A DNA stretch of 64,000 nucleotides, taken from assembly GCF_009377235.1 (NCBI RefSeq), contig NZ_VMNX01000001.1, positions 124,001-188,000 of the forward strand, given 5' to 3'. This document shows, one piece after another, positions 7,976-15,766 of this stretch (positions are counted from its first letter, which is position 1; each line of letters begins with the position of its first letter). Under the pieces are notes generated by a model. The model was not told the origin of the DNA. It did no database searches and saw only the letters and a program-made list of their open reading frames with translations. The translations under genes and the position numbers were made by a program. Source of the stretch: Streptomyces acidicola. Its GTDB lineage: Bacteria > Actinomycetota > Actinomycetes > Streptomycetales > Streptomycetaceae.

Positions 7976-8100
7976 CAGCCGCTGTCATGGCAGGTGAGCC
8001 CAGCGGCGCGCCATGCGACAGCTTGGCACTCACCGACGGCGAACAGGCCGCGTTCCAGCGGCTCCGCGACCAGGCCAAAGCCACTAGCATCGCCGCATGA
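7972..8100 (+). CDS. Short junction ORF (42 residues)
   Basis: ATG overlaps the stop of the truncated DUF2493 gene and its own TGA overlaps the ATG at 8097. The end (TDGEQAAFQRLRDQAKAT) resembles a helical tail of a larger Streptomyces protein, so it may be a C-terminal remnant joined by deletion. Whether it is translated is uncertain. Confidence 0.3.
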   Translation: MTAAVMAGEPSGAPCDSLALTDGEQAAFQRLRDQAKATSIAA

Positions 8101-8840
8101 CCGATCTGCGGTTCCATGAAGCTCCGGCAGACTTCGCGCGATTGGCGGTCAGTGGCGATGCGCTGCAGCAGGGCTTGAGGGACCGTGGATGGCTGGTGGC
8201 GGACGTGAGATTCGGGTGGATGGCAGCCAACCCGAGCTTCTTAGTTTTCGGCGACCCAGCCCCCATGACGGAGATTGACGTGTCGCTGCAGGGAGAACGG
8301 TTCCTGCTGCTCGGCGTGATTGCGCCGGCCTTGGGCGACATCCACTGGCAACTCCAGGGGCGAGAGGAAGTGCCGGAGGGTTGGTTCGCCAGGCACTATC
8401 TAGGCACGGATGAAACCGCCCTGCCCTATCTTGACAATGCTTTCTATGGCCGCAACCAGCGCACGTCTGGCGCGGGCTTCATATTGGGCGACCCCGCGGC
8501 CGTATCAATTTTCGCGCTGACGGCCTTGTTCGTCGGAGGCATCCTCGCTGAGGGCGGGAAAGACGTATACGCCAAAATAAAATCTTTATCCAGCCGTTCA
8601 ACCGCCTTCAGGCGCATCGAAGGCAGTAGTGTCAACCCGTGGGTGGTGGTTCACGATCCCGAACACAACTGCGTAATCGAGTATCCGAGGGAGCTACCCC
8701 CTGCAGCAGCAGAAGCGTTGATCCGTCTAAGAGCGGAAGAGATCGTCCGGACTCATCTGCGTTGGAACCCAGAAACGCAGGCATGGGACCGGGTGGACCG
8801 TCAACCCCTCATAGCAGACCCCGGGGCCCCGTCCGATTGA
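8097..8840 (+). CDS. Unknown protein with central membrane segment; two TTA codons
   Basis: 247 residues. An N-terminal alpha/beta region is followed by a hydrophobic segment (VSIFALTALFVGGILAEGG, about residues 139-157), then WVVVHDPEHNCVIEYP and a charged C-terminal helix. It contains two TTA leucine codons (8241-8243 and 8586-8588), rare in Streptomyces and translated by the bldA tRNA, and local base composition is lower in GC than its neighbours. It sits immediately after a truncated gene. These points suggest later acquisition. No family recognised. Confidence 0.6.
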   Translation: MTDLRFHEAPADFARLAVSGDALQQGLRDRGWLVADVRFGWMAANPSFLVFGDPAPMTEIDVSLQGERFLLLGVIAPALGDIHWQLQGREEVPEGWFARHYLGTDETALPYLDNAFYGRNQRTSGAGFILGDPAAVSIFALTALFVGGILAEGGKDVYAKIKSLSSRSTAFRRIEGSSVNPWVVVHDPEHNCVIEYPRELPPAAAEALIRLRAEEIVRTHLRWNPETQAWDRVDRQPLIADPGAPSD

Positions 8841-9026
8841 GGCAAGCTGACGTTATTCGATCGGGGATGCCTGCCACGCACGTGCGTCCTGAGCATCCCG
8901 ATCCAGCGAGCTGACCATCACACTTACCGCCCGATCGGGTAGACCTGCCGTCGTTCTCCAGGTGAGCGCCCCGCTGGTGTCGCTACGAAGATCACGAAAG
9001 CTGTCCGTGATCGAGAGGACTCCACC
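8841..9026 (+). promoter_or_regulatory. Intergenic region before secreted nuclease gene
   Basis: 186 bases without a gene. It should hold the promoter of the secreted nuclease. A purine run (GAGAGGAC, 9013-9020) precedes the GTG at 9027. No clear -35/-10 pair or operator was recognised. Confidence 0.35.
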
Positions 9027-9710
9027 GTGCGACTCGCACGCGCCGCTGCAATGGCTGCCGCCATTGCGGCCCTGCTCTTCCCCGCAACCGCCCACGCCGC
9101 GCCCGCCGACATCCCGCCCCGGGCCGCGGCCGGCGAAACCATCACCCTGCCCGTCAGTGACGCCCTCAACCAGCTCCCGGTCCGCGACGAGGACCGCACT
9201 GGCTACACCCGCGACAAGTTCAAGCACTGGATCGACGCCGACAAAGACGGCTGCAACACGCGAGCGGAGGTACTGAAAGCCGAGGCGGTCGTCGCACCGA
9301 CGCAAGGGTCGAACTGCGCCCTGACCGGCGGCGAGTGGTACTCGGCTTACGACAACCTGTACCTCGACACGGCCAGGAAACTCGACGTCGACCACCGCGT
9401 ACCCCTCGCCGAAGCCTGGGATAGCGGCGCCTCCGCCTGGGGTCCCGCCGAGCGCCAGGCCTTCGCCAACGACCTCGACGACCCCCGCGCACTCATCGCG
9501 GTCTCCGCCGCCTCCAACAGGTCCAAGGCCGACAAGGACCCCGCCGACTGGCTGCCGCCCTACACGCCCGACCGGTGTGAGTACGTCACCGACTGGATCA
9601 CGATCAAGACCCGGTATGCGCTGAACATCGACCCTGCGGAACAGGCCGCGCTCAACCGCGAACTCTCCTTCTGCCCCGACCAGACGATCACGGTGACGCT
9701 GGCCCGGTAG
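9027..9710 (+). CDS. Secreted HNH endonuclease (DUF1524/GmrSD C-terminal-like)
   Basis: 227 residues. A signal peptide (basic start, hydrophobic AAAMAAAIAALLFPATAHA, cleavage near residue 25) is followed by a nuclease domain with LDVDHRVPLAEAWDSGASAW as the catalytic strand, then FANDLDDPRALIAVSAASNRSKADKDPADW. The DVDH...NRSK...W pattern is that of secreted Streptomyces HNH nucleases. Expected to degrade extracellular DNA. Start GTG 9027 after GAGAGGAC. It converges on the I36 inhibitor gene across a shared terminator. Confidence 0.8.
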   Translation: MRLARAAAMAAAIAALLFPATAHAAPADIPPRAAAGETITLPVSDALNQLPVRDEDRTGYTRDKFKHWIDADKDGCNTRAEVLKAEAVVAPTQGSNCALTGGEWYSAYDNLYLDTARKLDVDHRVPLAEAWDSGASAWGPAERQAFANDLDDPRALIAVSAASNRSKADKDPADWLPPYTPDRCEYVTDWITIKTRYALNIDPAEQAALNRELSFCPDQTITVTLAR

Positions 9711-9726
9711 CCCAGCCGTCGCTCGG

Positions 9727-9773
9727 AAGGCTGAAGCCCCTGCCGCGTGTTGAGCGGCAGGGGCTTCAGCCTT
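9727..9773. terminator. Bidirectional terminator between convergent genes
   Basis: Perfect 20-bp stem (left arm 9727-9746, right arm 9754-9773, 7-base loop), starting AAGGCTGAAGCC and ending GGCTTCAGCCTT. It lies between the secreted nuclease (+) and the I36 inhibitor (-) and can serve both. Confidence 0.9.
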
Positions 9774-9781
9774 GGGGGTGT

Positions 9782-10192
9782 TCAACCGCAGCCGTTGCGG
9801 TTGATCTTCAGAGAGCGAGTCTGGTCGTTGAGGTTGTAGCCGCGCAGATCATGAATGGAACCACCGCTGCGGGTCACACACGCCCAGCGACCGCTGTAGT
9901 TCCGCTTCTCATAGACACGGGCAGTACGGCCGGAGTTGTTACGGATCGAACTGCCCCGGTCACGGATCGAGGACGGCAGATCCTTCACACCACCATCCAC
10001 GGCCCGCCGCACCCACGGCTGCCCACCAAAGTTGATCTCCGGGTAGATGCAGACATAGCCGTCCGGGCAGTCGATACCAGCCCGCCCAGCCGTGGTGCTG
10101 CCGGAAGCAGAAACGGGAAAAGCCAGCGGCGCCAGAGCCAAGGCGGCAACGGCCGCGGCACGCATCACTTGATTCATCACGACACCAGACAT
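9782..10192 (-). CDS. Secreted peptidase inhibitor family I36 protein
   Basis: 136 residues from ATG 10192 (ATG 10177 or an upstream GTG 10237 also possible). Signal peptide MRAAAVAALALAPLAFPVSASG, then a domain with CPDGYVCIYPEINFGGQPW and a second half with YEKRNYSGRWACVTRSGGSIHDL, the two crystallin-like halves with paired Cys of I36 inhibitors such as the Streptomyces metalloproteinase inhibitor. Secreted. Usually chromosomal in Streptomyces; here it is cargo. Confidence 0.8.
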   Translation of the reverse strand: MSGVVMNQVMRAAAVAALALAPLAFPVSASGSTTAGRAGIDCPDGYVCIYPEINFGGQPWVRRAVDGGVKDLPSSIRDRGSSIRNNSGRTARVYEKRNYSGRWACVTRSGGSIHDLRGYNLNDQTRSLKINRNGCG

Positions 10193-10377
10193 ACGGGGTA
10201 CCGGCGGCCAGGAAGACGGTTTGGCCTGCAGGTTCACCCCAGCGGTCGAGCGCCACCGGGCGCGCGCCCGGCGGGCGACGCAACCCGTCCGGCCGGGGCA
10301 ACCCGGCCATCGGCTCCTCAGGGTTCACTTACTCACGCTAGTCTCGAATCAACCAGCACTTTCGGCCGGAGGCAGCG

Positions 10378-10662
10378 ATGAGCGAGCAGTCGTGGACGAT
10401 CGAGCGCATCACCGAAGCGCTCGGCAACCCTGCCCTCGCCCAGCGCTTCCTCGGCGAGATCAACCGGGCCCCGGCGCATGAGCTACTCCAGGTGTTCGCC
10501 AAATGGCAGCGGATCGCCCAAAACACCCTGAACGCCTTCGAAGGCAGCAGCGAAATCGTGGCCGCTGTACAGCGCGGCGAGGAACCCCCAGGTGACTGGA
10601 TCGACGGCACAGAACGTCTCCTGCAGGCAGCTGAGCGAATCGGGTCACAAGGCGCCGCCTGA
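10378..10662 (+). CDS. Possible antitoxin / small helical protein
   Basis: 94 residues, ATG preceded by GGAGG. All-helical and acidic (WTIERITEALGNPALAQRFLGEINRAPAHELLQVFAKWQRIAQ). It lies 18 bases upstream of a small RelE/ParE-like protein, the usual order for an antitoxin, but no DNA-binding motif is visible, so the call rests on context. Confidence 0.45.
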   Translation: MSEQSWTIERITEALGNPALAQRFLGEINRAPAHELLQVFAKWQRIAQNTLNAFEGSSEIVAAVQRGEEPPGDWIDGTERLLQAAERIGSQGAA

Positions 10663-10680
10663 CCTGCCACCCTTAACCGG

Positions 10681-10932
10681 GTGTACAAGCTCCGCTACTC
10701 GAAGGCCGTCGAAGCCGTCTGGGACGCCCTCCCCGACGACGCCAGAGCCGAACTCGACCGCGCCCTCATCGGGATCTGCCAAGACCCCTGGGCCCACACG
10801 GAGCCCCGCAGCGACGACCTACGCGACGTGGAGCGGACATGCGCCCTCCAGCACACCGCAATCGCCCTCCTCGTCATCGCCGCACCACCCGTCCGGCGCG
10901 TCTACCTCCGCAACATCGACTACCTCGGCTGA
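10681..10932 (+). CDS. Possible RelE/ParE-like toxin
   Basis: 83 residues from GTG 10681. Pattern YKLRYSKAVEAVWDALPDDARAEL, short acidic loop, then a C-terminal strand PPVRRVYLRNIDYL matches the size and order (beta, two helices, strands) of the RelE/ParE fold; RelE-like Arg residues are present near the end. Follows a small helical gene. Toxin activity is an inference from layout. Confidence 0.5.
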   Translation: MYKLRYSKAVEAVWDALPDDARAELDRALIGICQDPWAHTEPRSDDLRDVERTCALQHTAIALLVIAAPPVRRVYLRNIDYLG

Positions 10933-11023
10933 ACACGAACAAGCCTTCGTCCGGCCGGCGGACCGGATACATCGTGCCGTGGCCCCATTCCGAGGCCGGC
11001 CGCCGTGACCGTAGGGTTCGAGG

Positions 11024-11389
11024 GTGGATGAGTCCCAGACATGGCAGATCGACGTAGACGGCCCGATCATCGTCGGCCCGGCGGATACAGACCGGCTTGA
11101 ACACCTCTACGACGGGCTATACGACGACAGCACCTACGGCGCACCAGAGCCCCCCATGCCCGAGGCCCGCACCGTCGCCTGCCCCCAATGCGGCAGGCAG
11201 CGCAACCTGATCGCCACCGGACGATGGACCGACCCGGCCCGCATGAAATGCCCCGACGACGGCCAGGAATGGACCGAAGACGCCACCGACCAGCACACCG
11301 GCCTCACCCTCATGCAAGCACTCATCCAGGGATCCACTGCGGGCACGAGTTCCCGTCCGTCACACCCGCACTCGGAGAAGCCATCCTGA
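11024..11389 (+). CDS. Zinc-ribbon-like hypothetical protein
   Basis: 121 residues, GTG start (weak upstream AGG). The middle has CPQCGRQRNLIATGRW...MKCPDDGQEW, a one-and-a-half zinc knuckle. Tail polar. The start could lie elsewhere in the same frame. Function unknown. Confidence 0.5.
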   Translation: MDESQTWQIDVDGPIIVGPADTDRLEHLYDGLYDDSTYGAPEPPMPEARTVACPQCGRQRNLIATGRWTDPARMKCPDDGQEWTEDATDQHTGLTLMQALIQGSTAGTSSRPSHPHSEKPS

Positions 11390-11545
11390 GTCGCAGGACG
11401 TGACAGTGCCCCTCGCCCGGACGGGCGGACGAGGCGCGCTCCTTTGTGCACCCTCACGTGGTCACGGTTCGCGCACAACGCCTCCGTAACGTGCGCCACA
11501 TGCGGGATGATCCGCTCTTCAGCAGCACCACCCTCGGGGGGGATC

Positions 11546-12214
11546 ATGAGCCAGAACGTCACGCCGCCAATGCCCGGATATGAGCCACCCACCGCGCCGC
11601 CGGCGCCGAACAAGAACCGCACGGTCCTCATCGCCACCGCAGCAGCAGTAGCAGCCGCGGCCATCGCGGCAACCATCACCGCAGGCGTCACCGGCAACAG
11701 CGAAGCCAGCCCCGCACCCACCGTCACAGTCACCGAGACGGCAGCACCCGAAGCCGACACCGCAGAGGCGGAGGACGCGGCAACAACGACCGTCGAGACT
11801 GACTTCAAGGTCGGCGAAAAGGCCGACAACGGGGGAGCAGTCGTCAAGATCACCAAGGTCGTGGAGAGCAACACCATCACCCTGGCCGGGGCGCAAAAGA
11901 ACGCAGGCGACGGCGCCAAATACGTCACCCTGAAGACCGTCGTCACCAACGAGACGAAGGCCAGCATGGACCTCACCTGCTCGCTGCCCATCGTCAGCGC
12001 CCTCATCGACGACCAAGACCGCCGCTACGACACGATCGAAAACCTCTACGAGGTCGCAGACAACCCGGAATGCAACGCACAACTCCAGCCGGGCTTCAAG
12101 GACGACATGCAATTCGTCTACCGCGTACCGAAAGACGCGAAGATCACGATGTGGGAGTTCTATCCATACGACCTGGAGAACGAACCCACCCCCACCCTCG
12201 TAGACCTCACCTGA
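11546..12214 (+). CDS. Membrane-anchored DUF4352-like protein
   Basis: 222 residues from ATG 11546 after GGGGGG. A Pro-rich cytoplasmic start, one membrane helix (TVLIATAAAVAAAAIAATIT, about residues 25-45), a Thr/Glu-rich linker and a beta-sandwich domain with GDGAKYVTLKTVVTNET and FVYRVPKDAKI, the DUF4352 pattern. Faces outside the cell. A second protein of this type is the lipoprotein at 32281-32871. Confidence 0.7.
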   Translation: MSQNVTPPMPGYEPPTAPPAPNKNRTVLIATAAAVAAAAIAATITAGVTGNSEASPAPTVTVTETAAPEADTAEAEDAATTTVETDFKVGEKADNGGAVVKITKVVESNTITLAGAQKNAGDGAKYVTLKTVVTNETKASMDLTCSLPIVSALIDDQDRRYDTIENLYEVADNPECNAQLQPGFKDDMQFVYRVPKDAKITMWEFYPYDLENEPTPTLVDLT

Positions 12215-12230
12215 CGCGCCTGCGCCCCGA

Positions 12231-12253
12231 TCCGCCTCCGGGACCGGGGCGCA
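12231..12253. terminator. Hairpin terminator between convergent genes
   Basis: TGCGCCCCG (12231-12239) pairs with CGGGGCGCA (12245-12253), a 9-bp stem. Placed between the DUF4352-like gene (+) and the DUF6083 gene (-). Confidence 0.6.
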
Positions 12254-12270
12254 GCGCCAGCCCGCACCAT

Positions 12271-12654
12271 CTACCCCGCGTCCGGCAACTCGACCTCCGC
12301 CATCACCGCCGGATCCGCATTCGCCAGCCGCTCAGCCGCCCGCCCGTTCTCCTCCCGCAACGTGGTCAGCCACGGCCACAGATCGGGCAGCTGCTGGCCC
12401 GAACAGGCGAGCCGGTGCTCGATCCGGCAACGCTGCGCCGCATCCGGCGGACACACCCCGTACACGGTCACGCGGCCATCCGACACCGTGATCCACCGAT
12501 GCTCGGCCGGCACCAGATGCGCCAGCACATCCACGCCCGGCTCCAACATCACCCAATCGTGCTCTAGCGTCGGCACCCGCTCCTGCGGTAGCCCGCACTT
12601 CGGGCACGTGTGTATCTGCTCGCCGCCCAACCGCGGCACCCCATCCGCCCCCAT
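12271..12654 (-). CDS. DUF6083 family protein
   Basis: 127 residues. CPKCGLPQERVPTLEHDWVMLEP, then VPAEHRWITVSDGRVTVYG and a paired-Cys region (VCPPDAAQRCRIEHRLAC) fit the Streptomyces DUF6083 family. Putative zinc binding by the first CxxC. Role unknown. A GTG or ATG start further upstream is possible; ATG 12654 gives the usual length. Confidence 0.7.
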   Translation of the reverse strand: MGADGVPRLGGEQIHTCPKCGLPQERVPTLEHDWVMLEPGVDVLAHLVPAEHRWITVSDGRVTVYGVCPPDAAQRCRIEHRLACSGQQLPDLWPWLTTLREENGRAAERLANADPAVMAEVELPDAG

Positions 12655-12837
12655 ATCGTGAGCGTGCGCGCAGGGCAGCTACGGCACACGGCAGCATTCG
12701 GACGGGAACACTGCGGCGTGACAGGTGCACGGCGGCAGGCGAGGCGGCAGGCGTATCCGCCCGGCACAGCAGCCACGGTGGGCGCGGCCGGGCGGGCGGC
12801 CTAGACAGAGCAGGTCGTTCGTCAGACTGGCGTCCAC

Positions 12838-13323
12838 ATGACGCCCCGCCGATCACCACCCGGTCCCGAGCGCGCCTACACAGACAGCACCGCCATGCCC
12901 TATAGGCAAAGCCGCATGCCGCTCCTCCACGCCCCAGTGCCCAGCCTCCGCCAAGCCATCGAGCACCGCTACGGCAACGCCGACTGCTGGCCGATGCCCA
13001 TCCAGGCCGCCACAGCACACCTCACCGTCCTCGAAGACCTGATCGGCGACCTATACGCCCCAGTCCTTCAGCGCGCCATCGAAGCGATCTACACCGAGAT
13101 CGAGGAACCCACCCGCCACGACTTCCTCAACGTCCGCCGACAGCAAGCCTTCGAACGGCGCTTCGGAACCGGACCAGACCCTCGGCTCGACATCGCATAC
13201 ACGACGCTCAACGGCATCGAGACCCTGCTCGGGAAAGACACCTACCGCCAGGTGATCCGCGCAGCCTACGAAGCACGCCACCTCGTGCAGTGCTCCTCGC
13301 GAATCACGCGCGGTGCCACGTAG
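12838..13323 (+). CDS. Hypothetical helical protein
   Basis: 161 residues if ATG 12838 is used; ATG 12895 or 12916 are alternatives because the first ~25 residues are polar and no clear ribosome site is seen. The body is helical (IQAATAHLTVLEDLIGDLYAPVLQRAIEAIYTEI). Ends before a strong terminator. No family recognised. Confidence 0.5.
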   Translation: MTPRRSPPGPERAYTDSTAMPYRQSRMPLLHAPVPSLRQAIEHRYGNADCWPMPIQAATAHLTVLEDLIGDLYAPVLQRAIEAIYTEIEEPTRHDFLNVRRQQAFERRFGTGPDPRLDIAYTTLNGIETLLGKDTYRQVIRAAYEARHLVQCSSRITRGAT

Positions 13324-13347
13324 GGGTGAACAGCCAGCGCGACATCA

Positions 13348-13376
13348 GGCCCCGCACCGGGAAACCGGGCGGGGCC
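13348..13376. terminator. Hairpin terminator between convergent genes
   Basis: GGCCCCGC (13348-13355) pairs with GCGGGGCC (13369-13376). It separates a plus gene ending at 13323 from a minus gene ending at 13389. Confidence 0.65.
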
Positions 13377-13388
13377 TTCGCCGCCTAG

Positions 13389-13634
13389 TCAGGCGGCTTC
13401 CTCCACCTCCGGCGGCCTCTTCCCGTTCAGCACCTGACGCACCCACCCCTCCGACAGGCCCAGCCGGGCCGCCAGCTCCGGCACCTGCACCCCGCGCCCG
13501 AATGCCCCACGCAGCGCCGCATTCCGCTGCCGCTGCAGCCGCTCCGTCGCCGCCTTACTCGCCACCGTCCGGTGCAACACCACCGCCACCGCCAGCAGCA
13601 CCCAACCCGTCACGTCGTTCAACCTGCGCTGCAT
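13389..13634 (-). CDS. Small membrane protein with C-terminal HTH
   Basis: 81 residues. A hydrophobic segment (VTGWVLLAVAVVLH) is followed by a basic helix and a helix-turn-helix (VQVPELAARLGLSEGWVRQVLNGKRPP). A membrane-tethered or simply hydrophobic-ended DNA-binding protein. Found single, with terminators on both sides. Confidence 0.6.
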   Translation of the reverse strand: MQRRLNDVTGWVLLAVAVVLHRTVASKAATERLQRQRNAALRGAFGRGVQVPELAARLGLSEGWVRQVLNGKRPPEVEEAA

Positions 13635-13726
13635 GCAGACCCCCCAGTCAGTGCACCGTCATCCGACCTACACAACGGTCAGCGGTACACGGCGGTGCGA
13701 CAAGGGCGCAGACCAGGCGCAAATGC

Positions 13727-13760
13727 AGACCGCCCCCGCCCTGTTGGGCGGGGGCGGTCT
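13727..13760 (-). terminator. Strong hairpin terminator
   Basis: Perfect 15-bp stem (13727-13741 with 13746-13760, loop TGTT). It lies just past the stop of the minus-strand gene at 13771-14061 and isolates it from the next minus-strand gene. Confidence 0.85.
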
Positions 13761-13770
13761 GAGGGTTCGG

Positions 13771-14061
13771 CTACAGCTCGGTGAGTTCGTATGGCTCCGG
13801 CAGCGGTGGCATCGGCACCCGCAGCGCCCGCCCGAGCATCGCCCGCGCCATCAACTCCCACTCCGCCGCCGGCCGGGACGCGGGGCGCACGAAGAGCAGC
13901 CGGCCGTCAGGATGGACCGCCGCACCCCCGGTGAAGCCCGGGTCCGTATCCAGCACCGCCACCTCCACGCCGAACTCGGCGAGCAGAGAATCGAGCGGGG
14001 CGTCCAACAGGTGCTCGGTGGTTAAGGCATCCCGATCCGACAAGAAATTCTTTACCACCAT
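13771..14061 (-). CDS. Hypothetical protein with conserved leader and a TTA codon
   Basis: 96 residues from ATG 14061; an in-frame GTG at 14112 would extend it into the dyad leader. An alpha/beta protein: LDAPLDSLLAEFGVEVAVLDTDPGFTGGAAVHPDGRLLFVRP, then EWELMARAMLGRAL. It has a TTA leucine codon (14023-14025), suggesting bldA dependence. Its upstream region matches that of the DUF6907 gene at 17170-17604 in several elements, so the two may share a regulator. No family recognised. Confidence 0.55.
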   Translation of the reverse strand: MVVKNFLSDRDALTTEHLLDAPLDSLLAEFGVEVAVLDTDPGFTGGAAVHPDGRLLFVRPASRPAAEWELMARAMLGRALRVPMPPLPEPYELTEL

Positions 14062-14108
14062 CTTTGCTACGCTCCCCACGGAGCCTCCATTCTGGCGAGT
14101 AGGGGTTC

Positions 14109-14222
14109 TCACTGATCAGCGAGGTGATGACTCGCTGGTCGACCAGGCCGGGCGGGTGAAGACCGCCCGGCCTGACGCATTCCTGGAACCTAACTGACGG
14201 GCTCGTATGAGACAGCTAGATC
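14109..14222 (-). promoter_or_regulatory. Conserved dyad leader, copy 1
   Basis: From 14109: TCACTGATCAGCGAG, 7-base gap, CTCGCTG, then the palindrome CTGGTCGACCAG, then an 11-bp GC hairpin (AGGCCGGGCGG 14145-14155 with CCGCCCGGCCT 14163-14173) and a block TGAGACAGCTAGATC (14208-14222). The same elements in the same order lie before the DUF6907 gene. Likely promoter and operator for the minus-strand gene, with an attenuator-like hairpin. Confidence 0.6.
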
Positions 14223-14517
14223 CGGCACGGCCTTCTCGCGTATGAAGATGAGTCACAACCCAACCCGGGCTGACACGGAAAGTTCGGCTGAGCTGGACTT
14301 TTACATAAAGTTGCGCGCCGATGACCTGCATCATTACCACTGACGACATAGCCCCCTGGCTCTCGCCATAAATCCAATTAGGCAACGTGCAGCCCGGCAA
14401 ACCGGACATAGTGCCGGTGGCAGGATGGCCGAATCCGAACAATGCCATGTCGGTTTGCTTGCCAGGAAGCACCGCCACTGCCGGAAGCGGCGCCAGGTAG
14501 GCGGTGTAGACGCGGCA
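14223..14517. other. Gene-poor stretch
   Basis: About 300 bases of lower GC content than the surroundings. An open frame on the minus strand (14116-14478) lacks a recognisable protein pattern and runs across the dyad leader, so it is not called. No repeat or RNA gene was recognised. Confidence 0.4.
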
Positions 14518-14548
14518 GCGCCCTCTCCCGAGGTCAGGGAGAGGGCGC
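14518..14548. terminator. Hairpin terminator with T-rich tail
   Basis: GCGCCCTCTCCC (14518-14529) pairs perfectly with GGGAGAGGGCGC (14537-14548), followed by CTTTGTGTG. No plus-strand gene is called directly upstream, so it may be left from a lost gene or insulate the next promoter. Confidence 0.75.
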
Positions 14549-14630
14549 CTTTGTGTGTAAAGCTACGAGCTCAGCCAGGCCCGACCGGCTGGTAGTAAGT
14601 TCGTCCCACCACATGATCGATAGGGGGCGC

Positions 14631-15203
14631 ATGAAGTGGGCCATGAGCGACGACTACGCCGCACTCATCACCACAATCATCCTGGCGGCACTACTGATCG
14701 GCTCAGTACAGCTCGCAAGCCTGCTGCGCCGGTTCGTCGGGGCGTTCGTTGAATCGGCTCAGCGAGGCGTGAACGCACAGAACAGCGCCATCGACGCCAT
14801 TCAACGCGAAGAAGACCCCGAACCAGACGACCTGGAGGCGATAACCGTCGCAGTCCGGCCTGGTCGCGTGCTGCGCAAGGCGATACCTGCACTGGCCGCT
14901 GCGATCATCTGGCTGGGCATTTGCGGCCCCCTCGTATGGATACTCATCAAAGTCCTGTTCTGGTCTGCAACACACGAACCGCAGACAGACCCCCAACTGG
15001 CCAAAGCATCCTTCTACGTGACTGCTGGCGCCGTAGCAGTACTCGTTATCGAAGGCATGGTCCGAGTCGTGGCTGAGGCCCTGAGGAACATGAAGAGGGC
15101 GCTGAACAGCTACACCCCCCCGACACGCGAGCAAAGGTCCAAACTTTTCGAAGCCCTTGCACGGCATGCCGGAACTTCCAGCAACGAGCCCGACAGCCAC
15201 TGA
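14631..15203 (+). CDS. Membrane protein with three hydrophobic segments
   Basis: 190 residues from ATG 14631 after TAGGGGG. Membrane segments at about residues 11-27 (LITTIILAALLIGSVQL), 84-108 (ALAAAIIWLGICGPLVWILIKVLFW) and 124-142 (FYVTAGAVAVLVIEGMVRV), with a charged loop between the first two and a basic C-terminus. Single gene facing the NUDIX gene. No family recognised. Confidence 0.6.
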   Translation: MKWAMSDDYAALITTIILAALLIGSVQLASLLRRFVGAFVESAQRGVNAQNSAIDAIQREEDPEPDDLEAITVAVRPGRVLRKAIPALAAAIIWLGICGPLVWILIKVLFWSATHEPQTDPQLAKASFYVTAGAVAVLVIEGMVRVVAEALRNMKRALNSYTPPTREQRSKLFEALARHAGTSSNEPDSH

Positions 15204-15221
15204 CGCAGACAGAGCGACGGC

Positions 15222-15620
15222 TCACGCACCCAAGGCGTCATCCAGAAAAGCCTGAACCGGCCCGAACAGCCCGCCAGGGATCCGCTCGGGAATCTCGCCG
15301 AGGCGCACCCAGGCGACCTCCGCGACCTCCCGCGGACTCGCCACCCGCGCATCCCCGGCCAGCCGACGGCAGGCCACGTACACCATCCGGCGGCCCGAAC
15401 CCGGATGCAGCCGCTCACCGAGGAGCTGCACCGGCTCGACCGTCACGCCCGCCTCCTCCAAGGCCTCCCGCGCGGCAGCCGCGGCAGGTGTCTCGTCGGG
15501 CTCTACCTTGCCCGACGGGAGCGTCCACAACAGGGCGCCCTCCGGGACGCGGCGGCGGATCAAGAGCAGACGGTTCGCGTGGACGACCACCGCGGCGGCG
15601 ATCGGCGGGTTGGATGCCAC
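15222..15620 (-). CDS. NUDIX hydrolase
   Basis: 132 residues. The Nudix box is complete: GKVEPDETPAAAAAREALEEAGV fits GX5EX7REUXEEXGU (about residues 37-59; shown here as overlapping landmarks). Nudix enzymes hydrolyse nucleoside diphosphate derivatives using Mg. LLLIRRRVPEGALLWTLPSG suggests an ADP-ribose or oxidised-nucleotide type. Faces the plus-strand gene at 14631-15203, and is divergent from the five-repeat zinc-motif gene. Confidence 0.85.
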   Translation of the reverse strand: MASNPPIAAAVVVHANRLLLIRRRVPEGALLWTLPSGKVEPDETPAAAAAREALEEAGVTVEPVQLLGERLHPGSGRRMVYVACRRLAGDARVASPREVAEVAWVRLGEIPERIPGGLFGPVQAFLDDALGA

Positions 15621-15766
15621 GAGGCTCCCTTCGGCGACGAGCGGACACGGTAACGACCAACGCCCACGCCATGTGGCGGGGGAATTGCGTCAGTGCGGCG
15701 AGTAGTTGCACGAATATCGCCATAACTGGCAGCGAAAGTAGGAGAATTGGAAGCCTAAATACCGCG

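Noticed and set aside
8841..9026. tRNA or small RNA before the secreted nuclease gene
   Set aside because: No cloverleaf or conserved T-loop could be traced in this gap; no tRNA was recognised anywhere in the window.
14116..14478. 120-codon minus-strand open frame
   Set aside because: Runs through the conserved dyad leader and GC hairpin of a called gene and has no family pattern or ribosome site.
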